Positions 23,733 to 33,801 of a stretch of DNA of 50,022 nucleotides are shown here, piece by piece (the stretch's first letter is position 1; each line of letters starts with the position of its first letter). The position numbers were made by a program, and so were the translations under genes. The notes under the pieces are model-generated. The model did no database searches, was not told where the DNA came from, and was given only the letters and a program-made list of their open reading frames with translations. Source of the stretch: an uncultured bacterium (lineage in GTDB: Bacteria > Patescibacteriota > Minisyncoccia > Phycocordibacterales > Phycocordibacteraceae); NCBI GenBank assembly GCA_903994795.1, contig CAJEYI010000004.1:1-50022 (forward strand). Reading direction: 5' to 3'.

Positions 23733-25652
23733 ATGACGTACCTTGATGGATTAAATGATCGACAAAAAGAAGCTGTTTTGGCAACTGAAGGACCGATTTC
23801 GGTACTTGCCGGTGCTGGCTCAGGCAAAACACGAGTCCTTACGACGCGCATCTATCACTTAATCCGCAAAGGAGTTGCTCCTGAATCAATTCTTGCAGTT
23901 ACGTTTACCAACAAGGCCGCCCGCGAGATGAGAGAAAGGCTTGTGGCTCGACTAGAAACTGGTGGTGCACTACCATTTGTCGCGACCTTCCATGGACTAG
24001 GTCGAGAAATTCTCCAAAACTACGGTACTCCGCTCGGTATTCCTCGCTTTTTTACAATCTTTGACCGTGATGATTCTGAACGTGCAATAAAAGAGGGCCT
24101 TAAAGCGCTCGATGTAGACCCGAAGGAAATCGCACCACGCTTTGTTATGTCCCGAATAAGTAAGGCAAAAGGTGACGGCATGAGTCAGCAAATGTTTGCC
24201 GATCGACACGGAAGAGAGAGTTTCCGAAATAGAATCGTTGCTGATGTATGGAAAAGGTATGACGAATCTTTGAAAAAAGAAAAGGCTCTGGATTTCGATG
24301 ATTTAATTGTGCTTCCGGTAAAACTTTTAGAGAAGCACGAAGATGTTCGAGAACTTATTCAGAAACGATTTAAGTATGTGCACGTAGACGAATACCAAGA
24401 TACGAACCCTTTGCAAGCAAAATTTGTAGACTTGCTTTTGACTCCTCACAAGAATCTATTTGTTGTAGGCGATCTTGATCAGGCAATTTATTCATGGAGA
24501 AATGCGACTATTGAAAATTTACTTGAGTTTGAAAAAACATATCCAGGTGCACAAACAATAATTCTCGAACACAACTACCGCTCAACAAAGACAATTGTTG
24601 ATGCTGCAAATGGAATAATTGAATTAAATCGAAATAGAAAAGAGAAGCGGTCAGTCACTGACAACCCTAGCGGGGAACGCATCACAATTCATCCTGAAAA
24701 TTCAGCGGAAGGTGAGGGGAGATTTATCGCACGACAATGTAAAAAGCTTATGCGAGAAGGAGAGACTCCCGAGACTATGGCAGTGCTTTTTAGAACGAAT
24801 TTCCAATCACGAATTCTAGAGGAAGCATTTCTTGCTGAAGGAATCCCGTATAAGCTCTTAGGTACCCGCTTTTTTGATCGGAAAGAAGTCAAAGATGTTT
24901 TAGCATGGGTGCGTCTTTCACTAGAACCTACTCGGGAAAGTGACCGGGCCCGAGCAGTTCAGACTCCACCACGTGGAATAGGGAAGGTGACACTTGGAAA
25001 AATTATCGCGGGGAAGGCAGAAGATTTTAAACCGAGCGAGCGAGCGAAAGTTGCTGCATTTGATGAAATTGTTACCGCTCTAAATATTGCATCAGAGACT
25101 GAGCTTCCTTCTATATTTGTCCGCATGGTGATTGAGAAAAGCGGAATACAAGCACTACTTGAAAAGGGTGGGGAGGACGATCAGGAACGACTTGAGAATA
25201 TTAAGGAGCTCGCAACTCTTGCGACACGATACGATGCGCTCCCAGGAAAAGAGGGTATCGCACTTTTCCTCACCGACGCAGCACTTGCATCTGACCAAGA
25301 CGAGCTCGATCGAAAGGAAAATTCAAATGGTGTAACACTCATGACTGTTCATGCTGCAAAGGGGCTGGAATTCGATACAGTTTTTGTTACAGGCCTTGAG
25401 GAAGGACTATTCCCACACGAAGGAATGAATAAAGATGAAAAACGTGATGAGGAAGAAGAGCGTCGACTTTTCTATGTAGCAGTGACACGTGCAAAGAAAA
25501 GACTGTATTTAACATTCGCTCGGATTCGTCGTATCTATGGAACAGACTTTATGTCTGAACCATCATCTTTCCTACGAGATATTGACCCATCCCTTACGAA
25601 CTACCAAGAAGGTGCTGGTGATGACGATTTTGAGGATATAATTGAACTGTAG
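23733..25652 (+). CDS. pcrA: UvrD/PcrA/Rep-family DNA helicase
   Basis: A 3'-5' SF1A helicase. Motifs run in order: the Q-motif LNDRQKEAV, Walker A GAGSGKT (27-33), FTNKAAREMRER, the DExx box VDEYQDTN, GDLDQAIYSWRNA, NYRSTKTI, TVHAAKGLEFDTVFVTGLEEGLFPH and VAVTRAKKRLYL. At 639 residues it lacks much of the C-terminal tail of PcrA/UvrD (about 720), which normally carries partner-binding sequence. It probably serves in repair and replication restart. A TATAGT -10-like box ends about 10 bases before the ATG. rsmA follows after 8 bases. Confidence 0.92.
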   Translation: MTYLDGLNDRQKEAVLATEGPISVLAGAGSGKTRVLTTRIYHLIRKGVAPESILAVTFTNKAAREMRERLVARLETGGALPFVATFHGLGREILQNYGTPLGIPRFFTIFDRDDSERAIKEGLKALDVDPKEIAPRFVMSRISKAKGDGMSQQMFADRHGRESFRNRIVADVWKRYDESLKKEKALDFDDLIVLPVKLLEKHEDVRELIQKRFKYVHVDEYQDTNPLQAKFVDLLLTPHKNLFVVGDLDQAIYSWRNATIENLLEFEKTYPGAQTIILEHNYRSTKTIVDAANGIIELNRNRKEKRSVTDNPSGERITIHPENSAEGEGRFIARQCKKLMREGETPETMAVLFRTNFQSRILEEAFLAEGIPYKLLGTRFFDRKEVKDVLAWVRLSLEPTRESDRARAVQTPPRGIGKVTLGKIIAGKAEDFKPSERAKVAAFDEIVTALNIASETELPSIFVRMVIEKSGIQALLEKGGEDDQERLENIKELATLATRYDALPGKEGIALFLTDAALASDQDELDRKENSNGVTLMTVHAAKGLEFDTVFVTGLEEGLFPHEGMNKDEKRDEEEERRLFYVAVTRAKKRLYLTFARIRRIYGTDFMSEPSSFLRDIDPSLTNYQEGAGDDDFEDIIEL

Positions 25653-25660
25653 ATTTCCTC

Positions 25661-26437
25661 ATGCTTCCAAAACAGTCACTTGGTCAGAATTTCCTTATGC
25701 ATCGGCAAACTGCCGAGCGGATTGTGTCTGCAGCTGACATAACTTCCGAAGATACCGTGCTAGAAATTGGTCCTGGCACAGGAATGCTTACAAAAGCACT
25801 TCTGGCGGTCGCCCAAAAGGTAATTGCTGTAGAAACCGACCATGAATTATTTCAGAAACTAGAGACAGATTTTACTAATGAAATTCAAGAGGGGAAGCTT
25901 ACGCTTATTTCAGCTGACGCACGTTCATTTGATCCGAGCACTATTCTCGAGGAATACAAACTGGTAGCAAATATTCCGTACTACATCACGGGTGAGTTGA
26001 TTAGAAAATTCCTCTCAACTTCCCACAAGCCGAAATTACTAACATTTCTTGTGCAAAAAGAGGTCGCTGTTCGTATAGCACGGAGCAAGAAGGAAAGTCT
26101 CCTATCACTCTCAGTAAAGGTGTACGGCACGCCTTCCTACAAGCTCACCGTCCCGAAAGGTGCCTTTTATCCAGCTCCCGCAGTGGACTCGGCAGTACTC
26201 TCGGTCAGTGACATAACTTCACCATTCGCATCAGACATTGAAGAATCTCGTTTTTTTGAGATTCTTCACGCTGCGTTTGCACATAAACGAAAGCAACTGG
26301 CAAAAAACCTTGAGGAGCTGTGTCCGTCAGAAATGGTTCGAGAAGCACTGGAAGAAGTGGGTATCTCTCCTAAAATTCGCGCAGAAGATGTTGAGTTATC
26401 TGACTGGCACAAACTGGCAAAGATTCTTGTAATTTAA
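25661..26437 (+). CDS. rsmA: 16S rRNA dimethyladenosine transferase
   Basis: RsmA (KsgA) dimethylates two adjacent adenines near the 3' end of 16S rRNA, using S-adenosylmethionine. The 258-residue protein begins LPKQSLGQNFLMHRQTAERIV, has SAM motif I LEIGPGTGMLTKALL, the acidic residue in VIAVETDHELF, and catalytic motif IV VANIPYYITGEL. The C-terminal helical domain is present (FEILHAAFAHKRKQLAKNL). It is complete and follows the helicase gene in an apparent operon. Confidence 0.95.
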   Translation: MLPKQSLGQNFLMHRQTAERIVSAADITSEDTVLEIGPGTGMLTKALLAVAQKVIAVETDHELFQKLETDFTNEIQEGKLTLISADARSFDPSTILEEYKLVANIPYYITGELIRKFLSTSHKPKLLTFLVQKEVAVRIARSKKESLLSLSVKVYGTPSYKLTVPKGAFYPAPAVDSAVLSVSDITSPFASDIEESRFFEILHAAFAHKRKQLAKNLEELCPSEMVREALEEVGISPKIRAEDVELSDWHKLAKILVI

Positions 26438-26502
26438 TACACATACACCTATATAGATAGCAGAAATTGCGTGAGATATTGTGATATTCTGTAGGTAGTA
26501 GT

Positions 26503-27540
26503 ATGGCATCATTCTCTCGAAAAACCCGTATTGTGGGTGCGCTTGTCATAGCAGGCGTACTTGTTGTGGGTTCGGTAGTGGTTTCTGGTTCAGGTCTCTC
26601 ATTTTTAAATCCACTAACAGTAAACGCTGCTTCCTCACAAGAACTTTTGCAGTCATTTGCAACTCGCGACAGTGACAACGATGGACTTCCTGACTGGGAA
26701 GAACAGCTGTATGGCCTTGACCCAAACAATGCACACTCATTTAGTCCGACAATGACTGACGGAGAAGCTGTGTCAAAAGGACTTGTGAAAGCTAAGTTTA
26801 TGACGCAGGAACTTGCTTCATCGACTGACGCAACAACAACTGATCCATACCCAGACGCACCAACCGCAGCTCCCGGATCTCTAACCGAGCAATTCTCTCA
26901 AGCCCTCCTTACGCAATATCTTAGTCAAAATCCAGACGGTAGTGCTCCAAGCGAAGCTGACATAACAAGCTTAGCTGAGCAAACAATGCAAACACTTGCT
27001 CAAAACAACGAGCACCAAGACCCGTACTCACTTGCTCAAATTCAAGGAACTGGAACAGGTCCGCTTGCACTTGAAACATGTGCGGTAAACATTGAAGAAG
27101 TATTTGGGAAGCATAATAGTCACGCACCTGAAGGTGAGCTCGCATATTTCTCTGATGCTGTAAATCTGCATGACAAGGCAGCACTTAGCAAGGTTGCTCA
27201 AATAGCCGGTGACTATACAAACATTGCTCCAGCACTTATACAGTTAAAGGTTCCTGTGGAGGCAGAGAATGCACACCTAGAAATCGCAAATGCAACATCT
27301 CGCCTTGGTGCTGATATTACTGACTTGAGCATGATGGATTCTGATCCACTTCGAGCATATTTAGGCTTGGCTCAATACAAAATTGACACAGCATCACTTT
27401 CGAAAGGAATTGCTGATTTAGGATCAGTGTTTTTGGCAGAGAAAGTAAGTATCCAGTCTGGTGATCCAGGCTATTCAATCTATACATTCGCAACAACGCT
27501 GGCGCAGACACCAGCGACTCCTGCGAGTACCCAAAACTAG
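26503..27540 (+). CDS. Anchored extracellular protein with calcium-binding (TSP3/EF-hand-like) motif
   Basis: A 345-residue protein with an N-terminal membrane segment (about 11-28, VGALVIAGVLVVGSVVVSG), followed by DSDNDGLPDWEEQLYGLDPNN (about 53-73), the calcium-binding repeat type common in surface and cohesin-like proteins. The rest is helical and Ala/Gln-rich with one cysteine. It is the first gene of the T4SS-like run, and the next gene starts one base after its stop. A role in the outer part of the apparatus is inferred from position. Confidence 0.7.
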   Translation: MASFSRKTRIVGALVIAGVLVVGSVVVSGSGLSFLNPLTVNAASSQELLQSFATRDSDNDGLPDWEEQLYGLDPNNAHSFSPTMTDGEAVSKGLVKAKFMTQELASSTDATTTDPYPDAPTAAPGSLTEQFSQALLTQYLSQNPDGSAPSEADITSLAEQTMQTLAQNNEHQDPYSLAQIQGTGTGPLALETCAVNIEEVFGKHNSHAPEGELAYFSDAVNLHDKAALSKVAQIAGDYTNIAPALIQLKVPVEAENAHLEIANATSRLGADITDLSMMDSDPLRAYLGLAQYKIDTASLSKGIADLGSVFLAEKVSIQSGDPGYSIYTFATTLAQTPATPASTQN

Positions 27541-27541
27541 T

Positions 27542-29035
27542 ATGAGAAACACTTTTTTTTCTACCACATATAAGCGAGTAAGCGCTCTGTTTTTTGCACT
27601 CCTCCTACTTGTATCCTTGTCTGTGAGCACATTTCCAGAAAGAACAAATGCTCAGTTTGGAGGTGTTGTGTTCGATTTTCTAACTGAACTTGAGACAACA
27701 CTTAACATTACTCAACTTGCAGTTTTAAACCCAGTTGCATGGGCCGTTGCGAAATCCCTACTTCAGTCAGTTGTTAAGAGCACAATAAGCTCTATAAACA
27801 AAAACTCAAACGGAACACCGTCATACGTTACTAACCTCGCCTCAACACTTAAGAGTGTTGGTGATACTCAAGCAAACAGCTTTCTTTCTCAACTCCAAAC
27901 AAACGGCTCAATTAAATCACCCTTTCAGACCGCAGTTGCGTCCTATACCAAAAATAGCTACCTCCAGTCAACCGGCAACTCGGGATTCTTTTCCCAAAAC
28001 GCATATACCCTTGCCAAAGTTAGCCCAAATCCAACTATGGCATATAACGGTGGCATCTTTACTCAACAGGGCGGGGGAATGAGTGCGTTTATGAATGCTT
28101 GGTCGTACCAAGCAAATAATCCCTTGGGTGCAGCCACACTTGCGCAGGGCGCACTAGGCTCTCAAGTTGCAGCCGCACAAGACCAAGTAAAGACTGAGGC
28201 GAGCTGGGGACAAGGGTATCTTTCACAGCGACCAGCGAGCTCTGTTACCACCACAGGTGGAAGCTCATCAAAGACCACGGCTAGTAACCCGCTCTCTCTT
28301 TCAAGTCTAGCAACAGACTTAACAAAATCAATCCAAACACCAGGATCAACACTTAAATCATCGCTTGATAAAGCGGCAGGGTCAGGAATTGATACGCTCG
28401 TTAACGCGCACACATTTACGGAGGTCATCACTTCAATTCTTAGCCAACTAATAAATCAAGTCGTCGGCTCTGGAGGTCTCGCAGGAACCTCTCAGCCATC
28501 TACTGCAAGCGCATCAACATACTTCAATCAAACAGATCCTTCTCAAGCTACAATTAATAGCAACCTCACCAATTCATTCTCTACGACTATTTCAAATCAA
28601 ATTATTGGTGTCTTACAATTCCAACAAAACTGGACCACAATCAATTCAGCAGCACTTGCGGCAAACACCGCACTTTCAAGTACAACATGCTACCCAAATG
28701 CTCAAGCCACCATCACAAATATTGTGCAGCCAGTGCTTACGCAAGCATCTTCTGCGTTAGCGCAAGCAAGTGGGGCTGTTGTTGCTCTACGGAATATTCA
28801 AAATACACTGCCTAGTCCAAACAGCACAACAGATCAAACTGCGGCAATTTCCGCCGCATCCACAGCATACACATCTCTACTTAGTTCCACTTCAAGTCCT
28901 TCACTTCCAACAGCGACTGCGCTCGCGTATGCCCAAGCACAGAGCCAGGACACAGGTTCTAGCACCTCCTCACCACCATCGTTATATACTCAAATGAGAC
29001 AGCTCACTACTGCTGTGCAGAAATGCTCCCCATAA
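27542..29035 (+). CDS. Exported Ser/Thr/Gln-rich protein of the T4SS-like locus
   Basis: The 497-residue protein starts at ATG 27542 with a signal peptide (about 14-35, VSALFFALLLLVSLSVSTFPERTNAQ). The remainder is Ser, Thr, Ala, Gln and Asn rich, with helical segments (LTELETTLNITQLAVLNPVAWAVAKSLLQSVVKSTISSINKN) and no recognised domain. The composition suggests an extracellular, perhaps extended, structural part. An in-frame upstream start at 27461 would overlap the previous gene and is rejected because it would bury the signal peptide. Confidence 0.7.
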   Translation: MRNTFFSTTYKRVSALFFALLLLVSLSVSTFPERTNAQFGGVVFDFLTELETTLNITQLAVLNPVAWAVAKSLLQSVVKSTISSINKNSNGTPSYVTNLASTLKSVGDTQANSFLSQLQTNGSIKSPFQTAVASYTKNSYLQSTGNSGFFSQNAYTLAKVSPNPTMAYNGGIFTQQGGGMSAFMNAWSYQANNPLGAATLAQGALGSQVAAAQDQVKTEASWGQGYLSQRPASSVTTTGGSSSKTTASNPLSLSSLATDLTKSIQTPGSTLKSSLDKAAGSGIDTLVNAHTFTEVITSILSQLINQVVGSGGLAGTSQPSTASASTYFNQTDPSQATINSNLTNSFSTTISNQIIGVLQFQQNWTTINSAALAANTALSSTTCYPNAQATITNIVQPVLTQASSALAQASGAVVALRNIQNTLPSPNSTTDQTAAISAASTAYTSLLSSTSSPSLPTATALAYAQAQSQDTGSSTSSPPSLYTQMRQLTTAVQKCSP

Positions 29036-29038
29036 TTT

Positions 29039-31645
29039 ATGAACGTACATACCACAAAAAACAAAAATATCTCAAGGTGGAGCTTTTGTTTTTTTGCCAC
29101 ACTACTATTGGTGAGCAGTACTTCTTTTTTTCTCCCTAGTCATGTTTTAGCTCAAACTACACCAGCAGCCACACCCGTACTTCAAAGCAACCTCACTGCA
29201 GCTAACGGGTGGACAAGCGCAACTTGCCCCGCTTCACGCTACTTAAGCCCAGTGTGCTTTACTAATGCTCAAACAAAAGCAACTGCACTTTGCCAAAAAG
29301 ATTTGACTGGCCTTACGGGGGACACTTGTACGATAGTTAATTCTGATAATTCTCAAGTAATTACAGATGTAAGTGCTTCCGGAAAACCATCGACAGTTGC
29401 TGTTTCTGCTAACGGCAACATGACAGGTGATGGCTCATGTCAGCTTTTGCCAATGAGTAGTTGGGGGAATTGTGTAACGGGAGCACTTGCTACGGTTGCC
29501 GCTGGAATGGCCTCACTTGCCGGTTTCTTGCTGGGATTTGTGGGCGCATTCTTCAACTGGGTCGTGGTTATTACCGTATTCCAATTCGGTGCCTATTTTG
29601 GAAACTCTGCCGGACTTCTGGCTGCTTGGGGAATACTCCGTGATATTGGAAATATTGCTTTACTATTTGGATTTATTCTAATGGGTGTGCTGATGATTTT
29701 AGACCTGCACTCAGTCGACACACGGAAGGCAATTCCCCAATTGATTATTGTAGCTGTGCTGTTGAATTTTAGTTTGTTTGCCGCAGAGGCTGTTATAGAT
29801 GTTTCAAATGTGTTAAGTGCAGCTCTCTATAACCAAGCGGGTGGCGCTGTTGCGTGTGGTGTTGGGCAAAATACTGCAAAATGCGCTAGTGCAACAAACC
29901 AGGGAATAGCTGGTCAGATTTTAAATGCCGCAGGATTAAATGACGTATTTAGGGTTAATGGTGACACAGGAAATGGTGGCGCGTTATTAGCAATGAGCTC
30001 GAACGACAATGTACACAAGTTAATTGTATATATTGGCCTCACTATATTTATGTCTGTGACCATGGTTGTATTGCTGGCAGCAAGTATCATGCTGCTCATC
30101 AGGGGAATAACACTAACTATTGTAATGGTGCTCTCACCACTTGGTTTTGCAGCAATGGCACTTCCGCTTCCTGTTTTTAAAAGCCTTAGTGGTCAGTGGC
30201 AAAAAGCTTTATTTAGTCAGGCCTTTTTTGCTCCAGTGTATTTGTTGCTGGTATTGGTGAGCTTAAAGATTATGGATGCAGTTAAAACATCTCTAAGTCC
30301 TGCAGGAAGCACGCAAGGAACGTTGCTCCAGTCCCTACTCCAACCAAACACGTCACTCTCTGGCATCGTGCTTGTGTTTGCTTTGGTCATAGGGTTTATG
30401 ATTGCGGCACTCATGACTGCAAAGGGTATGGGCGCAATCGGTGCTGACTTTGCAACAAGTGTTGCAAGAAAAGGTGTTCAGAGCACAATGACAGCCCCAC
30501 TAAGACTTGGCGCGTATGGTGCAGGTGTCGGCTATCGAATGGGAATTGCGCCTCGATTTGATAGTGCAATAAATAAATATAACGCGAAGATTGGAGCTGC
30601 GAGAAAGCAGGGAGGGGCGGTGGGGGCACTCGCTAAAGTGTTTGATAATACTGCAGGTGGAGCAATAACGAACACTCTAGCAAAAGGCCGTGACGTTAAA
30701 ATAGGGGGGGCAATGTCTCTTGAGGAAAAGCGTAAGTCTGACAAGGCACGCCTCACAACAACGGTACGGGCAGCAGATAAAGCCAAAGCGAAATCTGACA
30801 TACTTGCAGGTCTTGGTGTGAAAGTTGATGCAAGTGGTAACCCGGTAAATGCGGCTGACCTGGACAAGCTTCAGGCAATGGAAAAATCTCTCCAAACAAT
30901 ACCCGTTGATGATGCTATCTCGATATTTAATGACCTTAAGGCAACGGATGCTCAGAGGGTTGGACAAATGCTTGGTACAAATAAATTTAAGACAATTATT
31001 GAGAACCATGATCTTGATCACACCGTACAGCATGAGCTTATTCATGGACGAAATGCGCCTATTCATGACGCTGTGGGTGACGCTGCAAGAATGGAAGCTG
31101 TATTGAAAGATAAGTCTGCAAAAGAAATGGAGCTTATACTCCTCCATGATCCCGAACTACTCACTCAAATTTATGATGAGGTAAATCCTAACACTCTTGG
31201 CAGTGTTGTGGACGAGGGCGTATCCACAAAGCTTCTTGAAGGAGATGCTGCAACACCTTCACAACGTGCACTTATACGTAGTAGAGGTATTAAGTATGAG
31301 AAAATGAATAATGAACTTGCAACATTAAACGATGATGGGCTAAAGAAATTAACGACAAAAATGAAAAACTTTGGAAAAGCCAAGGCTGATGTAATTAAAG
31401 CAGCAGCAGATAGAGTACAGCTAACAAAAGATCATGTCGCTTCAGTCATTGCCGAGGGTAAAATGACTGGGGCAGATCCCGACATCCTGCTTAATAAAAT
31501 CATTGCTTTTCACCGTGCTCACACCGGCACGGCAGGATATGATGATGCTGAATATGCACGTGTAAAAACACTAATAACAACGAAGAGAGCGGGTATTGAT
31601 TTCTTTGACATGAATAGAGGGGCAGCCGCACCGATAATGCCATAG
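29039..31645 (+). CDS. VirB6/TrbL-like polytopic membrane protein with long cytosolic tail
   Basis: An 868-residue protein with a signal or first membrane segment (about 15-39), then a hydrophobic block (about 145-465) with six or more helices, including IALLFGFILMGVLMIL, IPQLIIVAVLLNFSLFAAEAVI, IVMVLSPLGFAAMALPLP and FFAPVYLLLVLVSLKIMD. The remaining 400 residues are charged, helical and cytosolic. The pattern, with its conserved SPLGFAA-type loop, fits the VirB6/TrbL inner-membrane channel proteins of type IV secretion systems. Position before a PrgI-like gene and VirB4 supports this. The cytosolic tail is unusual in length. Confidence 0.7.
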   Translation: MNVHTTKNKNISRWSFCFFATLLLVSSTSFFLPSHVLAQTTPAATPVLQSNLTAANGWTSATCPASRYLSPVCFTNAQTKATALCQKDLTGLTGDTCTIVNSDNSQVITDVSASGKPSTVAVSANGNMTGDGSCQLLPMSSWGNCVTGALATVAAGMASLAGFLLGFVGAFFNWVVVITVFQFGAYFGNSAGLLAAWGILRDIGNIALLFGFILMGVLMILDLHSVDTRKAIPQLIIVAVLLNFSLFAAEAVIDVSNVLSAALYNQAGGAVACGVGQNTAKCASATNQGIAGQILNAAGLNDVFRVNGDTGNGGALLAMSSNDNVHKLIVYIGLTIFMSVTMVVLLAASIMLLIRGITLTIVMVLSPLGFAAMALPLPVFKSLSGQWQKALFSQAFFAPVYLLLVLVSLKIMDAVKTSLSPAGSTQGTLLQSLLQPNTSLSGIVLVFALVIGFMIAALMTAKGMGAIGADFATSVARKGVQSTMTAPLRLGAYGAGVGYRMGIAPRFDSAINKYNAKIGAARKQGGAVGALAKVFDNTAGGAITNTLAKGRDVKIGGAMSLEEKRKSDKARLTTTVRAADKAKAKSDILAGLGVKVDASGNPVNAADLDKLQAMEKSLQTIPVDDAISIFNDLKATDAQRVGQMLGTNKFKTIIENHDLDHTVQHELIHGRNAPIHDAVGDAARMEAVLKDKSAKEMELILLHDPELLTQIYDEVNPNTLGSVVDEGVSTKLLEGDAATPSQRALIRSRGIKYEKMNNELATLNDDGLKKLTTKMKNFGKAKADVIKAAADRVQLTKDHVASVIAEGKMTGADPDILLNKIIAFHRAHTGTAGYDDAEYARVKTLITTKRAGIDFFDMNRGAAAPIMP

Positions 31646-31647
31646 CC

Positions 31648-32727
31648 ATGATTATTACTGATGAACAATTTAGAAGTGCATATAGAGCTTTGCCGTTCGA
31701 GCTACGAGAATTTCTTGTTAGTGATGACTTGACCAATATCACACAAAGCATTGGAAAATCCTTTGGTTTACATGTAGACACAGTCGGTGCTCTTGAAAGG
31801 GAGGTTACAAATATGCTACTCGGACTTATTAACCCTCAGCAATTTGTTGGAGAATTGAAATCTGTTGGCATTCCTGCGGATGTAATTGGTCCAATTGTTG
31901 AAGAATTGAATGCAAAGATATTCATGCCACTTCGTGAAAAGATGCAAAATCCTGACCAGGATACCGATGATGAAGACGAGGATGACGACACACCTAGAGC
32001 ACCGCAACCCACCGCAAACGCCATGCCTACTTCAGTACCAGTTTCAGCTCCCACACCAGCACCAATGCCACCGGTAGCTCCACAACAATTCCCAGCACCT
32101 CCCAATCCTACTCTTACATACACTCAACCCGCGCCAACACCAACAGCTGCTCCGGCACCCATCGTACCAGCCCCTACATACGCACCGCCACAAGCACCCA
32201 TATCTGCTCCTCAACCATCTATCTCACAATTCGCTGAGCCATTTGGACGTGTAGTTGCGCCAGTTGTACCTCCAGCTCCTGCAACTCCACCAATGCCAAC
32301 TGTTTCAAGACCATTTCCGCAACCAATATCTACTCCAGCACCTCTTCCGTCAGCTCCTTCACCACTACCGCCTGCACTAACCCCTTCAGTACCAACTGGT
32401 CCAATTCCTGGCGCGCGGACTATGAAGCAGGATATGCAACGTGCCGAAGAAATCCAAAAAAGTGCACACACCTCTACTGCTTCTCGTTCTTCTGCAGTAA
32501 CTGCCAATCCATACACGTATGTGCCCCCGACTGTTGAACGCCCACCAGTAGCTATGAAGATCCAGCAGCCTGATGATGGAGTTATTTCAGGAGAGGGAAG
32601 TACACCAACACAAAAACCAACACCTGCGGCTGCCACCGCTACTGCTCCACGCACAGAAAACAAAGAAAGTTTATATTCTGCTCTTAAACAATACGGTATA
32701 GATCCGTATCGGGAACCACCAGAATAA
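31648..32727 (+). CDS. Proline-rich cytosolic protein of the T4SS-like locus
   Basis: The first 115 residues form a compact helical domain (EQFRSAYRALPFELREFLVSDDLTNITQSIGKSFGLHVDTVGALEREVTNMLLGL) ending in an acidic run (DTDDEDEDDD). Residues 125-330 are a disordered Pro/Ala/Thr/Val tract. A short C-terminal motif (ESLYSALKQYGIDPYREPPE) appears ordered. No membrane segment is present, so the tract is cytosolic. This looks like an adaptor with two docking ends joined by a tether. No known family recognised. It starts 2 bases after the VirB6-like gene. Confidence 0.65.
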   Translation: MIITDEQFRSAYRALPFELREFLVSDDLTNITQSIGKSFGLHVDTVGALEREVTNMLLGLINPQQFVGELKSVGIPADVIGPIVEELNAKIFMPLREKMQNPDQDTDDEDEDDDTPRAPQPTANAMPTSVPVSAPTPAPMPPVAPQQFPAPPNPTLTYTQPAPTPTAAPAPIVPAPTYAPPQAPISAPQPSISQFAEPFGRVVAPVVPPAPATPPMPTVSRPFPQPISTPAPLPSAPSPLPPALTPSVPTGPIPGARTMKQDMQRAEEIQKSAHTSTASRSSAVTANPYTYVPPTVERPPVAMKIQQPDDGVISGEGSTPTQKPTPAAATATAPRTENKESLYSALKQYGIDPYREPPE

Positions 32728-32749
32728 TTTTGTCTGATATACTTTAGTA

Positions 32750-33160
32750 ATGGAGTATCAGGTACCGCAGTTTATTGAAGTTGAAGATAAGATCTTTGGC
32801 CCATTAACACTTAAACAGTTCATATATTTGGCTGGTGGTGCTGGGTTGTGTGCCGTACTTATTCTAAATCTTCATGCGATTGGATTTGTGCTCGCTGTTC
32901 CAATAGCAGCATTCTCTGCCGCACTAGCGTTTTATAAAATAAACAGTAAGTCATTTACTGACATAGTAGAGGCTGGTTTTAATTTCTACACTAGCGGCAG
33001 ACTCTATTTATGGAAGAAGGACTCAGTTCCAACTAAGAAAGCTCAAGTTGCACCCGCGACTAACGTCACTCGTCAGAAACTAAGCCTTTCGAAAGGGAAG
33101 TTGCGTGATCTTGCGTGGTCTCTCGATATAAAGGATAGCCCGACAAATAATCCTTCCTAA
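32750..33160 (+). CDS. PrgI-family membrane protein
   Basis: This 136-residue protein begins YQVPQFIEVEDKIFGPLTLKQFIYLAGGAG, the characteristic start of PrgI-like proteins of Gram-positive type IV secretion. Two membrane segments follow (about 26-45 and 47-64) and a cytosolic C-terminus rich in Lys. In conjugative systems PrgI is encoded immediately before the VirB4 ATPase and probably fills the place of VirB3; here it precedes the VirB4 module in the same order. Confidence 0.85.
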   Translation: MEYQVPQFIEVEDKIFGPLTLKQFIYLAGGAGLCAVLILNLHAIGFVLAVPIAAFSAALAFYKINSKSFTDIVEAGFNFYTSGRLYLWKKDSVPTKKAQVAPATNVTRQKLSLSKGKLRDLAWSLDIKDSPTNNPS

Positions 33161-33161
33161 T

Positions 33162-33797
33162 ATGGCTACAACCAAAGCAACCCAGTCATTTGTTCCCGTT
33201 CAAGAAGTCAGAAATGGCGTCATTCTTTTGAAGGATGGAGGGTACCGTGGCATTCTTATGTGTTCATCAGTGAACTTCTCACTCAAATCAGAAGATGAAC
33301 AGCGAGGAATTATTGGAGGATTTCAGTCTTTTTTAAATACCCTTGATTTCACGGTACAAATTGTTGTGCACTCTCGAAAAATGGATATACGACCATATCT
33401 CGAACTTCTCCAATCGAGAGCAGACGCGCAAACAACAGAACTCATGCGCCTTCAGCTTCGAGAATATATATCTTTTATTGAAAACTTCATTGTTGGTGCT
33501 GACATTATGACTAAAACTTTCTACGTAATTGTTCCGTATTCACCAGGTGGTTCTACTGAGATAGCGCGTACATTTGGGTTTGGAAGTAAAAAAACCGGCA
33601 CAGACGACGCTTCTAAAGATCAAGCATTTGAAGAAGAGCGTGTGCAACTTGAACAGCGCATGTCTCTCGTTGCAAATGGCCTGTCTTCTTCAGGACTGCG
33701 CGCAATACCACTTGGCACAGAGGAAATTATTGAACTTTTGTATCGCTCCTTTAACTTAGGCGATATGGAAAACCCTATTCGCTACGCAAACGCATAA
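33162..33797 (+). CDS. VirB4-associated protein, TraC/VirB4 N-domain-like
   Basis: A 211-residue cytosolic protein whose sequence (FVPVQEVRNGVILLKDGGYRGILMCSSVNFSLKSEDEQRGIIGGFQSFLNTLDFTVQIVVHSRKMDI) resembles the N-terminal, ATPase-free domain of TraC/VirB4-type proteins. The next gene encodes a VirB4 that already has its own N-domain, so this is either a split-off extra piece or a distinct partner. It lies one base after the PrgI-like gene and 4 bases before virB4, so tight coupling is likely. Confidence 0.7.
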   Translation: MATTKATQSFVPVQEVRNGVILLKDGGYRGILMCSSVNFSLKSEDEQRGIIGGFQSFLNTLDFTVQIVVHSRKMDIRPYLELLQSRADAQTTELMRLQLREYISFIENFIVGADIMTKTFYVIVPYSPGGSTEIARTFGFGSKKTGTDDASKDQAFEEERVQLEQRMSLVANGLSSSGLRAIPLGTEEIIELLYRSFNLGDMENPIRYANA

Positions 33798-33801
33798 CTG
33801 T

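Noticed and set aside
24964-24974. CCACGTGGAAT in the uvrD-like gene as a seventh parS site
   Set aside because: Only the CACGTGGAA part matches; the left arm TTT is missing and it is far from the cluster.
27461-27541. Upstream extension of the 27542 gene
   Set aside because: It would overlap the preceding gene by 80 bases and bury a clean signal peptide; ATG 27542 is the natural start.
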